Shown piece after piece: positions 22,503 to 33,698 of a stretch of DNA of 64,000 bases (the first letter of the stretch is position 1; each line of letters starts with the position of its first letter). The notes beneath the pieces were generated by a model that did not search any database, had not been told where the DNA came from, and was given only the letters and a program-made list of their open reading frames with translations. This DNA is from Hymenopus coronatus. Lineage: Eukaryota; Arthropoda; Insecta; Mantodea; Hymenopodidae. The stretch is taken from contig CM060883.1 of NCBI GenBank assembly GCA_030762935.1, forward strand, positions 35,797,501 through 35,861,500, in the 5' to 3' direction. Made by a program: the position numbers and the translations under genes.

Positions 22503-22827
22503 ATCCTCCCCATTTCCTTACTTTTCCCTAGAGCGTGTTTCCAACAAACCTTCCTATAAAAATTAAACGAATATATATATATGACAACAAATATAGGGCG
22601 TTTGTTTAAGTGAAGTATTTAATTACCAGCAAAACAGGTGTGATTTTGGTTTATGAAATTGAATAATATGTCCCTCTATTGAATTTATATACTCCATTTT
22701 TCCTCCAACGCTTTTTCACTCGTACTTTGAAAATCAGAATAGCGTATGTTACAAATAAAGAGAATTTTGAAAAAAGTTGATCCTTCCAATTTTATTGTTA
22801 CATACGTTACATTCTTTCTTTCCCTCC

Positions 22828-23008
22828 TACTTTCTCCACCCGTAATATGTACATGGTCTACAGGGAAGGTATTGTATTCCAACAAAAAATTCGATACCGA
22901 TTTTAACCGGAAATACACGTTTTAAGATCCTTTGAATCCAAAAAAGAGTTTTTAGTAAAGGTTCCGTGTGTATGTGTTTATGTGTGTCTGTGGACAACAT
23001 AACTCAAA
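22828..23008 (+). mobile_element. HL repeat, 5' fragment
   Basis: ACTTTCTCCACCCGTAATATG, then GGTATTGTATTCC, CGATACCGATTTTAACCGG and the GT block up to GGACAACATAACTC. It ends exactly where the next minus copy's AAAAAATCTGATG starts. Confidence 0.88.
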
Positions 23009-23010
23009 AA

Positions 23011-23908
23011 ATCTGATGTGTTACATTCACATGACTTTCTATAGCTGTTCTACAAACTTCATACATAGGATTCTTCTTCTTTCTGCACCTTGCTAATCGT
23101 GGTACTCATTAGCACAATGTTCTTATTATTTAGTTCCTTATAAGTAGGAAGAAAATAAGCAAATACACTAGGCTAAACCAACAGTCAAATGTTTTAAAAG
23201 CTGTATTTATGCGATTGTCATTACAAATCGCTTCTTTTCTTTGCCAGGAGTAGAACAAAAGAAAAACGGACACTCCCGTCTGAGAAAAGTATAAGTATTT
23301 CACAGCTGAAACGAATAACAATGAATACCTCGAAAGCGTTAAGCTCCACGAGAAAAATGTATATGACATAACTTGTGTATTTTAATAAGACCTATTTTTT
23401 CTGTATAGTAAGTTTTTGTCTATCTCTTACGGTTTACTAGTTATGCCAAATATAGCAAAATTCATCCAGAATAAGCAGGTTTTCAGAAGCTATTTCCAGA
23501 AAATTCAAGATATACATTTTATTTGTTAGGTGAATATCCTTAATATATGATATTTTAATCAAAATCGTTAGAGCCATTTTTACGAAAATCGAAATTTTCG
23601 AAAAAAGTTCCATGTAAAGGGTAGTTTGGGGGTGGGGGAATTTTTCTCAAAATCTTCGTGTCGCATCCCTGGAAGATACTAAACTTAAATACCATGTTTG
23701 GTATCTTAGCTACTTTTCATTTTTGAGTTATCGTGTTCACAGACACACGGACACACACACGCGCGCGGACCTTTTTCTCAAAATGCTTTTTTTTTTATAC
23801 AGGAGGTCCTAAAACATGTATTTGCGGTGAAATCTCGGTATCGAATTTTTGGGTGGAATGCAATACTCCATCCCTATGTACATTGTACATATGGGGCTAG
23901 ACAAAGTA
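23011..23908 (-). mobile_element. HL repeat, full length, subfamily B
   Basis: Starts ATCTGATGTGTTACATTCAC and carries CTATAGCTGTTCTACAAAC and AAGAAAAACGGACACTCCCG, which mark subfamily B. Its 5' end has GTACATTGTAC and GGGGCTAGACAAAGT. Confidence 0.93.
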
Positions 23909-23936
23909 AAAAGAAAATAATGATAACAGTAGCTTC

Positions 23937-24608
23937 TGTGTTACAATCACATGACTTGTCTACCCACTATAATTTATTTTGATATAAGATCTAAACACTA
24001 TTCTTTCAAAAGCAATAAGGCTGTACAAAAATACGTCAATTTACAGTTCGTTTGGGTTAAAGGAAACCCAATCGATAGTCAGAAACTTAACTCGCTATTA
24101 TACCGATAAATTTGATCTCTACATCGCAAAAACTGCTGAATAGCGAAAGCACTTTTAAAAAATTACAAACTACACTCAAACTAATAATAACGAATATCTC
24201 GGAAATGCTTAATGCCACAAAAAAATTATTTGGAATAAACGGCGTGTTTTAAAGATATCTATAGTTTTGTGTAGTATGTTTTTTCTATCTCTAGTTATGA
24301 ATATAAACCCATGAAACAATCCTTCAGAGCGAAGAGGGTTTCTCAAGCTATGCCCAGAAGATTCATGATATCACCTTATTGCTCATATCAATATATTAAA
24401 TATATTGTACTTTTATTAAAATTGTAGGAGCTATTTGTGAGAAAATCAAAAATTCCGAAACATCTTCTATGTAAAAGGTAGTTTAGAATGGGGCAAATGC
24501 TTGAAAATCTACGTTTTGCATATTTGGAAAATATTGTACATAAATTTCAAGTTCGGTATCTAAGGAACATTTCTTTCTTGGAATATGGTCACACACACAT
24601 CCCGCGTT
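23937..24608 (-). mobile_element. HL repeat, old subfamily C, 5' end missing
   Basis: Starts TCTGTGTTACAATCACATGAC and CTACCCACTAT. Body landmarks are present but diverged. It stops after the short AC run (CACACACACATCCCGCG) where the next unit begins. Confidence 0.8.
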
Positions 24609-24610
24609 TA

Positions 24611-24888
24611 TGTTACATTCACATGGCGTTCTCTACCCTCTATCGTATATTAGTGTATATCAAACATATGGTATTTTTATTAAAAGCGTTAGAGCCATTT
24701 CTGAGAAAACTCAAAATTTCGAAAACATGTTCTATGTAAAGAGCAGTTGGGATAGGGAATTTTTCTCAAAAATCTTCGTTTTGCATATTTGGAAAATGCT
24801 GTATACATAAATACCAGTTCAGTATCTATGTAACATTTCGTTCTTGGAATATGATCAAGTACTCACACACACGCGCCTGCGTGTTACA
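24611..24888 (-). mobile_element. HL repeat, subfamily C, short tandem unit
   Basis: TGTTACATTCACATGGCGTTC at the start, then a direct jump to the AAAGCGTTAGAGCCATTTCTG body. It ends at the AC run and GCGCC. It abuts copies of the same orientation on both sides. Confidence 0.82.
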
Positions 24889-24889
24889 T

Positions 24890-25905
24890 TCACGTGACCT
24901 TCTCTACCCTCTATCCTTTAGAGTGGCTATACATATTATTGTTATGAAAGTTTACTTTTCTATCTACTTTGTTTAAATCTAGATGAAATTCAATTATAGT
25001 TAACAAAGGGAATAGTGATAGATATTTAAGAACTGCATTCTATACGCTGGCCTATATACATGTGACACCTAGGTCACTAGGTCACATCAGTTGCTTATCT
25101 TTTGCAATAATTGCTCAGATGGCCATCCATGGCAATGGTCTTCTCTTGTTTACTGTGTTTATTACTCTATGGTTTATTTACTTTAGAGTTACTCACATAC
25201 ATTCAGGGAATCATTTAGATTAGAGAAAAACGCATACCCTCAGCAGGGAATCGATCCTAGGACCCCTGGCACAGCACAGATGCTCTACCGTCTGAGCTAC
25301 GGGGTTAGCTGCTGGCCATACTCTTTACATGCATTGTGAGAAAAAATTTAAAATCGGTAATACTTAAAAAAAAAAAATGAACAATGATGAATACCATTAA
25401 TAACAGATATCTCGTAAATTTCTTATGCCACAAAAAAGTTGTTTGAACTAACTTGTTTATTTTAACGACGTTTTTGTCTATCGCTTAATGTTTACGACTC
25501 ATACAAGATTATACAAAACTTGAAGGGGACTTTACAGAGTACTCAGAAAAGTCTAGATGCAGATTTTATATTCCGTGTAAATATGTTTAATAGGTGGACA
25601 TTTTTGTTGGAACGATTTCTGAAGAAATCTAAAGTTTGGGAAAGATTACTGTTAAACAGTAATTTGGGACTTTAAAATGTCACATCTTTAAGAGATACTA
25701 CTCTTAAATTTCAAGCTTGGTGTGTAACCGACTTTTCGTTATACTGTTATGTTCTTCACAGACAGACTCACACATACATATGTACATACACGGAGAATTT
25801 TACGATTCAAGACCATGAAACTGTGTATTTCTGCTGAGTTCTTGATATTGAATTTTGTAGTTAAACATATTTCCTCTACTTGTATGCAGTAGAGAAAGTA
25901 AAATT
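24890..25905 (-). mobile_element. HL repeat, subfamily C, complete but old
   Basis: Starts GTGTTACATTCACGTGACC and ends GCAGTAGAGAAAGTAAAA. It is the most diverged copy with both ends. SINE F interrupts it. The palindrome at the 5' end is lost. Confidence 0.82.
25080..25316 (-). mobile_element. tRNA-derived SINE, family F
   Basis: Minus-strand head CCCCGTAGCTCAGACGGTAG (canonical A-box form), then B box GGATCGATTCCC and the body GAGGGTATGCG. It has the normal tRNA box spacing but no pairing acceptor, and it lies inside an HL copy. A tRNA pseudogene is the alternative. Confidence 0.6.
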
Positions 25906-25914
25906 TCCTATTTT

Positions 25915-25985
25915 GGTTCAGAGACCTCAATAAATGTATTTCCGATGACTTCTCGACATAGTGTTTTTGAATGAAATAAATAGTT
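25915..25985 (-). mobile_element. HL repeat, solo 5' fragment
   Basis: TTCAGAGACCTCAATAAATG, then TTTCCGATGACTTCTCG, GTGTTTTTGAATGAAAT: the GGTGAAATCTCG part of the 5' end without the terminus. Confidence 0.6.
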
Positions 25986-26059
25986 CAGGGGGGGGGGCTT
26001 AAATCCTACATACGAGGAGGGTAAACGGAGAAATATGAAACGAAGAAAGAACTTTTGGT

Positions 26060-26226
26060 TAGTTTAGGTTTTTCACAGTAGGCATTCATTCTCACATCCA
26101 CACTTCTTCACACAATGGAGAGTAGAAAATAATTCTAATCAAAGAAAAATATCCACCCCAGAGTCGGGAATTGAACCCGGGGCCTCCAATTAAGAAGACA
26201 TCTCGCTGACCATTCGACAAAAAAGT
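26060..26226 (-). mobile_element. SINE C, worn copy
   Basis: Minus-strand B box reads GGGTTCAATTCCC with body GGGTGGATATTTTTCTTTG. The 3' half is shortened. Confidence 0.7.
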
Positions 26227-26294
26227 AGTCCTAAGTTTCTTGCTTGTCCGTTTGCTTCATATGTTGTAAATGCTAAGGATACTAAAAAACAAAA

Positions 26295-26963
26295 ATCTGA
26301 TGTGTACCATTCACATGACTTTCTCTATATCCCTGCAATAAAATATTCTTAAAAAGCTTATACTTCTATTTACTTAATGCTAATGAGAAAAAAATTAGCA
26401 GAAATAGTCTTATTACTTGCTTCCTTGTAAATAGAAGCGAAATAAGGGACTACCATAGGTTAAAGTGACAGTCAAAAGCTGGTTGCTATGTAAACTAAGT
26501 TCCTTTGTTTATATGGATAGGAGTTGACAAGTTGTATGAGAAAAGTATACGTTTTTCATAGCAGAAACCAAAAATAAGGAATGTCACAAAAACGACGAAC
26601 TCCACAAAAAAATGTATTTAACATAAATTGTGTGTTTTAATGTGATCTACATTTTTTGTCTAGTAGGTTTTTGTCCATCTCTTACGGTTTAGCAGTTATT
26701 CAAAAGTTAGTAAAATTCATTCAGAATAAACTACTCTTCAGAGGCTATTTCCAGAAAATTCAAGATATACATTTTATTAGTCAGGTGAGCCATTTTTGAG
26801 AAAATCAAAATTTTCGAAAAAAGTTCCATGTAAAGGGTAGTTGAGGGTGGGGGGAGTTTTCTCAAAATCTTCGTGTCACATCCCTGGAAGATACTAAACT
26901 TAAATACAAAGTTTGGTATTTTACCGACTTTTCGTTTTTGAGTTATCGTGTTCACAGACACAC

Positions 26964-26998
<35 letters not shown>

Positions 26999-27135
26999 CC
27001 TTTTTGTGAAAATGCTTTTTTTGGATATTGGGGACCCTAAAACATATATTTCCGGTGAAATCTCGGTATCGAATTTTTTGGTGGAGTGCAATACTTTCTC
27101 TATACACTATGTACATAGTGCGTATGGAGAAAGTA
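26295..27135 (-). mobile_element. HL repeat, full length, young-looking
   Basis: Both termini are intact, with an (AC) run at 26963-26997. A small deletion at about 26787 removes the TAAATATCTTTAATATACG block. The long minus and plus ORFs across it are repeat frames. Confidence 0.94.
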
Positions 27136-27623
27136 AAAATGCGTGTTTTAACGAGTTCTACATTTTTTTTGTGGTAAGTTTTTTGCCTATCTTTTACGGC
27201 TTACCAGTTATGCAAAATTCATCCAGAATAAACATGTCTTCAGCGGATATTCCCAGAAAATTAAAGATATGCATTTTATTTGTCAGGTATATGTATATGT
27301 ATAATGGATTTTAATCAAAACCGTTAGAGCTATTTTTGAAGAAATCAAAAGTTTCGAAATTTTTTCATGTAAAAGTCTTCGTGTCGCATCCGTGGAAGAT
27401 ACCGAACTTAAATGCCAAGTTTGGTATTTAACGGTCTTTTCGTTTTTGAGCTATGCTGTCCACAGACACACACAAACACACATACACACAGGCATACACA
27501 CTGACATTTTTCTTTTTTTGGATTCTCAAAATATGTATTTCGGTGAAATCTCGGTATCAAATTTTTGGGTGCAATACAATACCTTCTCTATACATTATGT
27601 ACATAGTACATATAGAGAAAGTA
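27136..27623 (-). mobile_element. HL repeat, 5' half, in tandem with the previous copy
   Basis: Starts mid-body (GCGTGTTTTAACGAGTTCTAC) directly at the 5' terminus of the 26295-27135 copy. It ends CATATAGAGAAAGT. The AC region is diversified with ATAC units. Confidence 0.88.
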
Positions 27624-27764
27624 AAATGTCATAATAGTTGAAGATAGCCTTGCACGGTTAATTTTACTAGTTACTTTTCATGAGTAGTATTTCTATAAAG
27701 GATATCTACTGAGAGTAAAAGAACAGTCAAAAATACATCAAAAAGAGAATTGTGGAAAAATTAG

Positions 27765-28345
27765 TCAAAAGTATATCAGTTTTAACTCTTCCCTCATAGC
27801 TTTTATAATTAAAAATTCTCTTTGCATATTTTTCACGCAGTGTATCTGAATCGAAAACATATTCCATTTTAAAATAGCATGAGCGCTCTTTTGTCTGCAT
27901 CTGTATTTAACAGCAAGTTTGATAATTGCATTAACGGCAAAGTTGGCACTCTTGTAAAGCTTGCAACGCTGGCAGATAACGCCGATATGCTTCAGTGTTT
28001 TGAAATCCAAACTCGGAATTGCCATGCTTCGTACCGTTTCAATCACACCAACTTTTTTATTTTTTTTTTCTTCCATCCGAAACTTTTTTAACCCGAACTT
28101 GTATTAACGATGCTAATAATTTGCCGTGAAATGTGCCAGCTATGAGCGATACAATATCGCTTTGCCTTAGGAGAAAAAGTTTAAATTTGTCGGCAATGAC
28201 TTCACATAGGGGTGAGATTATGTGTCGGAAGAGCCTTTGTAATAACATATCAAAACTGCAGACCTTTAGAATACCATTTACCAATGCTCTTCTACCATTA
28301 CTTTTCTTTTGTAGATCGTCATTATTAACACCAATCAGTTTTTTG
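27765..28345 (-). pseudogene. Unrecognised ORF broken by one frameshift
   Basis: On the minus strand an open frame from about 28345 to 28060 (~95 codons) ends in an A run. A second frame opens at that A run (ATG at 28074) and continues 103 codons to 27765. Joined, they would span about 195 residues with no repeat match on either strand. The second part contains a single CxxC (ICQRC). I do not recognise the protein. It could be a decayed gene, an exon, or a mobile-element ORF. A base-calling error in the A run is also possible. Confidence 0.35.
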
Positions 28346-28430
28346 CTCTAAGCCTGCCATTTATGCTTAGATACGCTCCAAATAGTTTTTAAATAAATAC
28401 TGAGTAACACCAATAATTTGTCTTATTTTT

Positions 28431-29157
28431 ACTTTCTCTACATAGTTCATAGTACATAAGTAGTGCATTCCACCCAAAAAATTGATACCGAAATTACACA
28501 TTTAAAAAAATTCATTTTTAGAAAAAGGTCCGCGCGTGCTCGTGTGTGTGTCTGTGAGCACGATAGTCAAAAAACGAAAAATTGGTAAAATAACATTTTC
28601 GAAATGCTTGATTTTCTCAAAAATGGCTATAACGTTTTTTATTAAAATACCGTATATTGAAGATGTTCATATTACATAAAATGTAATCTTGAATTTCTTG
28701 GGAGTAGCCTCTGAAGCCCTCTCCATTCTGGATAATTATTGAGTAATTGGCAATACGTAAGAGATAGATAAAAAACTTGCTACACAAACGATAGATTTCG
28801 TTAAAACACACAATTTATGTCCATTGCATTCTTTTTTTGTTTTTTTTTTTGTTTTTTTGTTTTTTGTTTTTGTAAAGTTAACAGGAGGTTGTCCGTGTTT
28901 CTTTTGTTTTACTCCTGGCCTTGTGAAGAAACGAATTTCAATGACACTCGCATAGCGATAACTTTTAAAACATTTGACTGTCGCTTCAGCATAATGTACT
29001 TCCTTATTTCCCTTCTACTTATACAATGAGGCAAATAATAAGACCAATTCTGCTAATGTTTTATCTTGATTAACATGATACATAAAAGAATAATCTTTTG
29101 TAAGAACAGTTTTTTACAGAACAGATACAGAAGGGCATCTGTATGGAACACATGGGA
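28431..29157 (+). mobile_element. HL repeat, full length, diverged
   Basis: ACTTTCTCTACATAGTTCATAG at the 5' end. T-rich expansions at 28829-28870. Subfamily-B-like TTTTACTCCTGGCC block. The 3' end is worn (GGAACACATGGG). The C-rich stretch is deleted. Confidence 0.85.
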
Positions 29158-29574
29158 CTTTGTTACAACATTAAATGTTTATAACGTTATTTCACAAAAG
29201 TACACCTCATTAATAACCATCGCTATCACACAATGTATATCATTATATATTTTGTTTGTCATTGTAGACAACATAATAAATAACTAAAAGCATGCTCAAA
29301 TAGTCTTCTGGCTGTTATCGCTTTCTGTTTTTATTATTTTCTTAACGTTATTTAAACATACATATTTCACAAAGTTTACACGGTTGAAAACTACTCATAC
29401 GCAAACACACAGAGAACACATATATTTTTTTACCTTTCTTCTCTTCTGCCTCTCCGGCATTTGTGAGGGGGGGGGGGGTAGGGTGGGTGTTAGTTTTGCA
29501 ATAGATAGCTAAATAAATGTCCAATTTTTGTGCAATGAACAATTTTCCACAAAAAAAAAATGTTTTTAAATAAA
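29158..29574. other. Unassigned; G-run
   Basis: No repeat landmark. A poly-G tract lies at 29468-29477. Confidence 0.4.
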
Positions 29575-30004
29575 TTACTGTTCTAAAATATCTATTAGTT
29601 TGTGCAGGCTATACAACATTTCGTCCGAAATAAGAGGATTAAAAATCAGAAAGATACACATTTTACATGTTATGTAAATGTTTTAAATATATTGAATGTT
29701 ACTCAAAAATCTTTGAGCCATTTTGTGAAAAGCAAATGTTTCTTAAAAAAAAATAGTAAAAGGTAGTTTGAAGAGTAGGAATTTTCCTTTAAAATATTTG
29801 ATTTGTATCTTTGGAAGGTACAAAATGTTAATACACAAAGATCAGGATTTTCGGACCTATCCATTTTGAGTTATTCTGTCAAGAATAATAAAAATGTAAT
29901 TTTAATTAGATGTAGGGGGTGTCATAGTATATATTTCCGATGACATTTCATATAGCATTAATGGATGGAATAGAAGGCTTCCTGTACTTAATAGAGGAAA
30001 TAAA
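29575..30004 (-). mobile_element. HL repeat, very old 5' half
   Basis: GATACACATTTTACATG, TGAGCCATTTTGTGAAAA, AAAGGTAGTTTGAAG and TTCCGATGACATTTC occur in family order. The end TAATAGAGGAAATAAAA is decayed and the AC run is gone. Confidence 0.7.
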
Positions 30005-30029
30005 AAAACATGATTTTTTTTAGTTATTT

Positions 30030-30272
30030 CATTTGTATAGCCCCTTTTAACTTCATTGTTCATATCGTGGGCTTTGGCTTGTGAAACAACTCGTATAAAT
30101 GTAGGTATAGAACGTTAGGTTAATCAATTTTACATTACCAACACACGCACATTAACTCTCACATTCATACTTCCAGACTCAGTGATAGGGAGTAATTATG
30201 CTTAAAGAAAAATTCACCACCCCAGCAGGGAATCGAACCCGGGACCACCAAGTGAGAAGTCAGCTCGCTGAA
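30030..30272 (-). mobile_element. tRNA-derived SINE, family C
   Basis: Head ending GCGAGCTGACTTCTCACTTG, B box GGGTTCGATTCCC, GGGGTGGTGAATTTTTC body, and A-rich tail. The first ~20 bp of the head, which are present in the 47350-47596 copy, are missing. Confidence 0.82.
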
Positions 30273-30330
30273 AATTGATTTAGTATCTGTTGCAATAAAT
30301 TTTGACCCAAAAACACTACTACTGGTATTT

Positions 30331-31228
30331 TTATTTTCTCTACACGTACTATGTACATAGTGTATAGAGAAGGTACGGTATTCCACCCAAAAATCGATAC
30401 CGAGATTTCACTGGAAATACACGTTTTGGGCCCCCCTGAATCCAAAAAAAGCATTTTTGGAAAAAGGTCCGTGTGTGCGTGTGTGTGTCTGTGTGTCAGT
30501 GGACAGCATAGCTCAAAAACGAAAATACCGTTATATACCAAACTTGGTATTTAAATTTGGTATCTTCCAAGGATGCGACACACGAAGATTTGCAAGTAAA
30601 TCCCCCCAACCCCAACTACCCTTTTCATGGAACGTTTTCGAAAATTTTGATTTTCTCAAAAATGGCTCTAACGATTTTGATTAAAATATCGTATATTAAA
30701 GATATTCACCTAACAAACAAAGTGTATATCTTGAGTTTTCTGTGAATAGCTTCTGAAGACCTGTTTATTCTGGATGGATTTTGCTTAATTTTGCACAACT
30801 AGTAAATCGTAAGAGATAGACTAAAACTTACTGTACAGAAAATTTAGGTCTTGTTAAAATACACAAATTATGACATATACATTTTTCTCGTGGAGCTTAC
30901 CGTTTTCGAGGTATTCATTGTTATTAGTTTCAATAGTGAAGTACCTCTACTTTTCTCAGACGGGAGTGTCCGTTTCTCTTTTGTTCTACTCCTGGCCAAG
31001 AAAAGAAGCGATTTGTAATGACAATCGCATAACGACAGCTTTTAAAACATTTGACTATTGGTTTAGCCTAGTGTATTCCCTTATTTTCTTCCTACTTATA
31101 CGGAACTAAATAATAAGAACATTGTGCTAATGAGTACCACAATTAGCAAGGTGCAGAAAGAAGAAGAATCTTATGTATGAAGTTTGTAGAGCATCTAGAG
31201 AAAGTCATGTGAGTGTAACACATCAGAT
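30331..31228 (+). mobile_element. HL repeat, full length, A/B chimera
   Basis: The 5' half has subfamily A features (CACGTACTATGTACATAG). The 3' half has subfamily B features (CTTTTGTTCTACTCCTGGCC, TGTAGAGCATCTAGAGAAAG). This suggests recombination or template switching between subfamilies. It ends AACACATCAGAT. Confidence 0.92.
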
Positions 31229-31241
31229 TTTTTTTCTCGAA

Positions 31242-31905
31242 TTCCGATAGGCTATAAATAAAAGACAAGTTCATAGAAGACAATTATTTCATGACTAAAA
31301 GTTTTGTACACTTATGGTTACTTTTCAACATAATCACCGAAAATATTGAGACATTTATCGTACCTGTGCACAACCATTGCAATACCCGCTTCAAAAAATG
31401 TTGCCGTCAATGATTTCAAGTGGTCATTGACGTGGTTTTGAAGATCTTCGTTAGTTCGAAAGCGCTGCCCTCCTAGCCACGTCTTCAGGTCAGGGAAAAT
31501 GTGAAAGTCGCTGGGTGCCAGGTTAGGACTGTACGGCGGATGATCGAAATGTCCCATTGAAATTGTTCAAGGAGCCGATGGGTTATGCCAGTAGTGTGTG
31601 GACGAGCGTTCTCATGGGTGAACACAATTCCTGAAGTCAGCATCCCTTTTCGTTTGTTTTGAATAGTTCTCCGCAAACGTCGAAAAGTTTCACAATAAAC
31701 ATTTGCATTGATAGTGGTTCCGAGCTGCATCATTGACGGCAACATTTTTGAAGCGGGTATTGCAAAGTTTGTGCACAGGTATGACAAATGTCTCAATCTT
31801 TTCGGTGATTATGTTGACAACTAAGCATAAGAGAACAACATTTTAGTAATAAAATAATTGCTTTCTATGAATTGGTCTTTTATTTATAGCCTATCGGAGG
31901 TTGAA
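31242..31905 (-). pseudogene. Mariner transposase fold-back derivative
   Basis: Minus-strand frames encode the mariner C-terminal region: NARPHTT, then after a frameshift the HPPYSPNLAPSDFHIF signature around the third catalytic Asp, GGQRF, and a C-terminus with YDKCLNIFGDYVEK. The N-terminal half is absent. About 172 bp of the 3' end is present twice in inverted form (31242-31413 and 31730-31905), so both tips are the same mariner end. A TTTATTTATAGCC block lies near both tips. Inactive. Confidence 0.85.
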
Positions 31906-32045
31906 AAAAAAACGGACCTCGTATATTAAAGCATGGGGAGGGCCCAAGTAAAATACCCGGTGATACGCTTGGGGCTACTTTTGACTGCAGTTAAATGAAT
32001 TCTGCTTCTTAGCCTTAAAAAATACAGTACAGTTTTATTACAAAA

Positions 32046-32932
32046 ATCTGATGCGTTCCATTCACATGACCTCCTCTACATCTCAGCAACAAATTGTAGT
32101 TAAAAAACGTATGCTTCTATTTACTCCATGCTAATTAGCAGAAATAGTCTTATTACTTGCTTCCTTGTAAGTAGAAGCGAAATGATGGAGTTCCATAGGT
32201 TAAAATGATAGCCAAAAGCTGGTTGCTATGTAACCGAAGTTCCTTTGTTTCTATGGACAGGAGTTAAGAAATTCCTGTATGAGAAAAGTAAGTTTTTCAA
32301 AGCTAAAACAAAAAAACCAGGAATATCTTAAAAATGATTAACTCCACGAAAAAATTGTATATGACATAAATTGTGTGTTTTATCGTGAGCTACATTTTCT
32401 GTGCAGTAAGTTTTCCCGGTTTAGCAGTTATGCACAATTCCGTAAAATTCATCCAGAATAAAGTAGTCTTCAGGGGCTATTCTCAGAAAATTCAAGATAT
32501 GCATTTCATTTGTCAGGCAAATATCTTTAATATACGATATTTTAATCAAAATCGTTACAGCCATTTTATGAAAATCAAAATTTTCAACATTTTTTCCATG
32601 CAAAGGGTAGTTTGGGGTGGGGGGATTTTCTTGAAAATCTTCGTTTCGCATCCTTGGAAGATACCGAACTTAAATACAAAGTTTGGGCTTTAACGGTCTT
32701 TTCGTTCTTGAGCCATGCTACCCACACACACACACACACACACACATACACACACGCACATACACAAAGTCAGACAGACAGACATACACACGGACATTTT
32801 TTATAAAAATGCTTTTTTTGTATTGAGGGAGTCTCAAAACATGTATTTCCGGTGAAATCTCGGTATCGAATTTTTGGATGCAATGCAATACCTTCTCTAT
32901 ACACTATGTACATAGTTCGTATAGAGAAAGTA
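32046..32932 (-). mobile_element. HL repeat, full length
   Basis: ATCTGATGCGTTCCATTCACATG at the 3' end, TCGTATAGAGAAAGT at the 5' end. The long AC region (32721-32790) has mixed CA/CATA/GACA units. Confidence 0.94.
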
Positions 32933-32949
32933 GAAATGAAAACTTTTTA

Positions 32950-33140
32950 CAATCTAATTTGCTTAGGCTCGTCTGGGTAGTGTTTTATTCCGGATTTTCC
33001 TTTATCCTGAGTAAACGAATGGCAAGTAACTTTAAGCTGCATGAATTACAACATTATTTGAGCATCATTTCACCAACTTCATCGCCTGATATGACCAATC
33101 AGGTTAAAGTACGTTAAGTTACCACAAAAACACCTATTAA
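32950..33140 (+). mobile_element. SINE G, second copy
   Basis: TTATTTGAGCATCATTTCACC, ATGACCAATCAGGTTAAA and GTACGTTAAG match the body of the 1274-1442 element. The head is diverged. Confidence 0.6.
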
Positions 33141-33698
33141 TATTTGTATTTTGGGCTGAAAGTTAGTATTACATTGGTAAAAATGCATTAATAAATACAA
33201 TAATTAAACCTTAACAAACATTTTTTGCGTTAAAGATAGCACGCAAGACGCAAACTAGATAATTTTAAATATATCTAAAATGTTTCCTTAAACTCTTATA
33301 CGAGAGGAAGTTCGGTGATCCACACTATCAAAGACATTTAAACGAAAACACTGGTGTGTCATTAGTTTCCGTAACCACATTCGTCAGTTCCACATGAAAG
33401 ATTATTTTTCTCATCACATACGTTACTCACCGAAACGCTTGCCAAAATGTATTTATATTTTGCAGAAAGTGCTTGGTCATAGTATGCAAGATCCGGTATC
33501 TACTCTCAACCGTTTATATCATACGTCGATATTAGCTGGTGATTAGATTATGTAAAAGAAAAAAATAGTAGACGAGAAAAAAACATGCATTAATTTGCAT
33601 GTTTTATGAGCTATTCATATTTCGTTCAGTAAGTGCTTTTTTCTATCGTTTTTTTTTTTTTTTCATATATACACGTATTTAGGGAACTGAATAAAAAA
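33141..33698. other. Mostly unassigned; old HL trace
   Basis: 33595-33645 resembles the HL middle (TTTTATGAGCTATTCATATTT, AGTAAGTG). 33355-33445 has a diverged second copy at 34668-34760 (GTCATTAGTTTCC, CAGTTCCA, GTTACTCACC). No gene. Confidence 0.45.

Noticed and set aside
25250..25316. tRNA gene on the minus strand
   Set aside because: Good A box (TAGCTCAGACGG), but no matching acceptor stem and it sits inside a repeat. A tRNA pseudogene or SINE head is more likely.
23937..25905. CRISPR-like array from regularly spaced repeats
   Set aside because: The units are hundreds of bp long, diverged, and belong to an animal transposon family.
26913..27314. 133-codon plus-strand ORF with His/Thr repeats
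   Set aside because: It is the translation of the AC microsatellite and the HL 5' end, shared by every similar copy.
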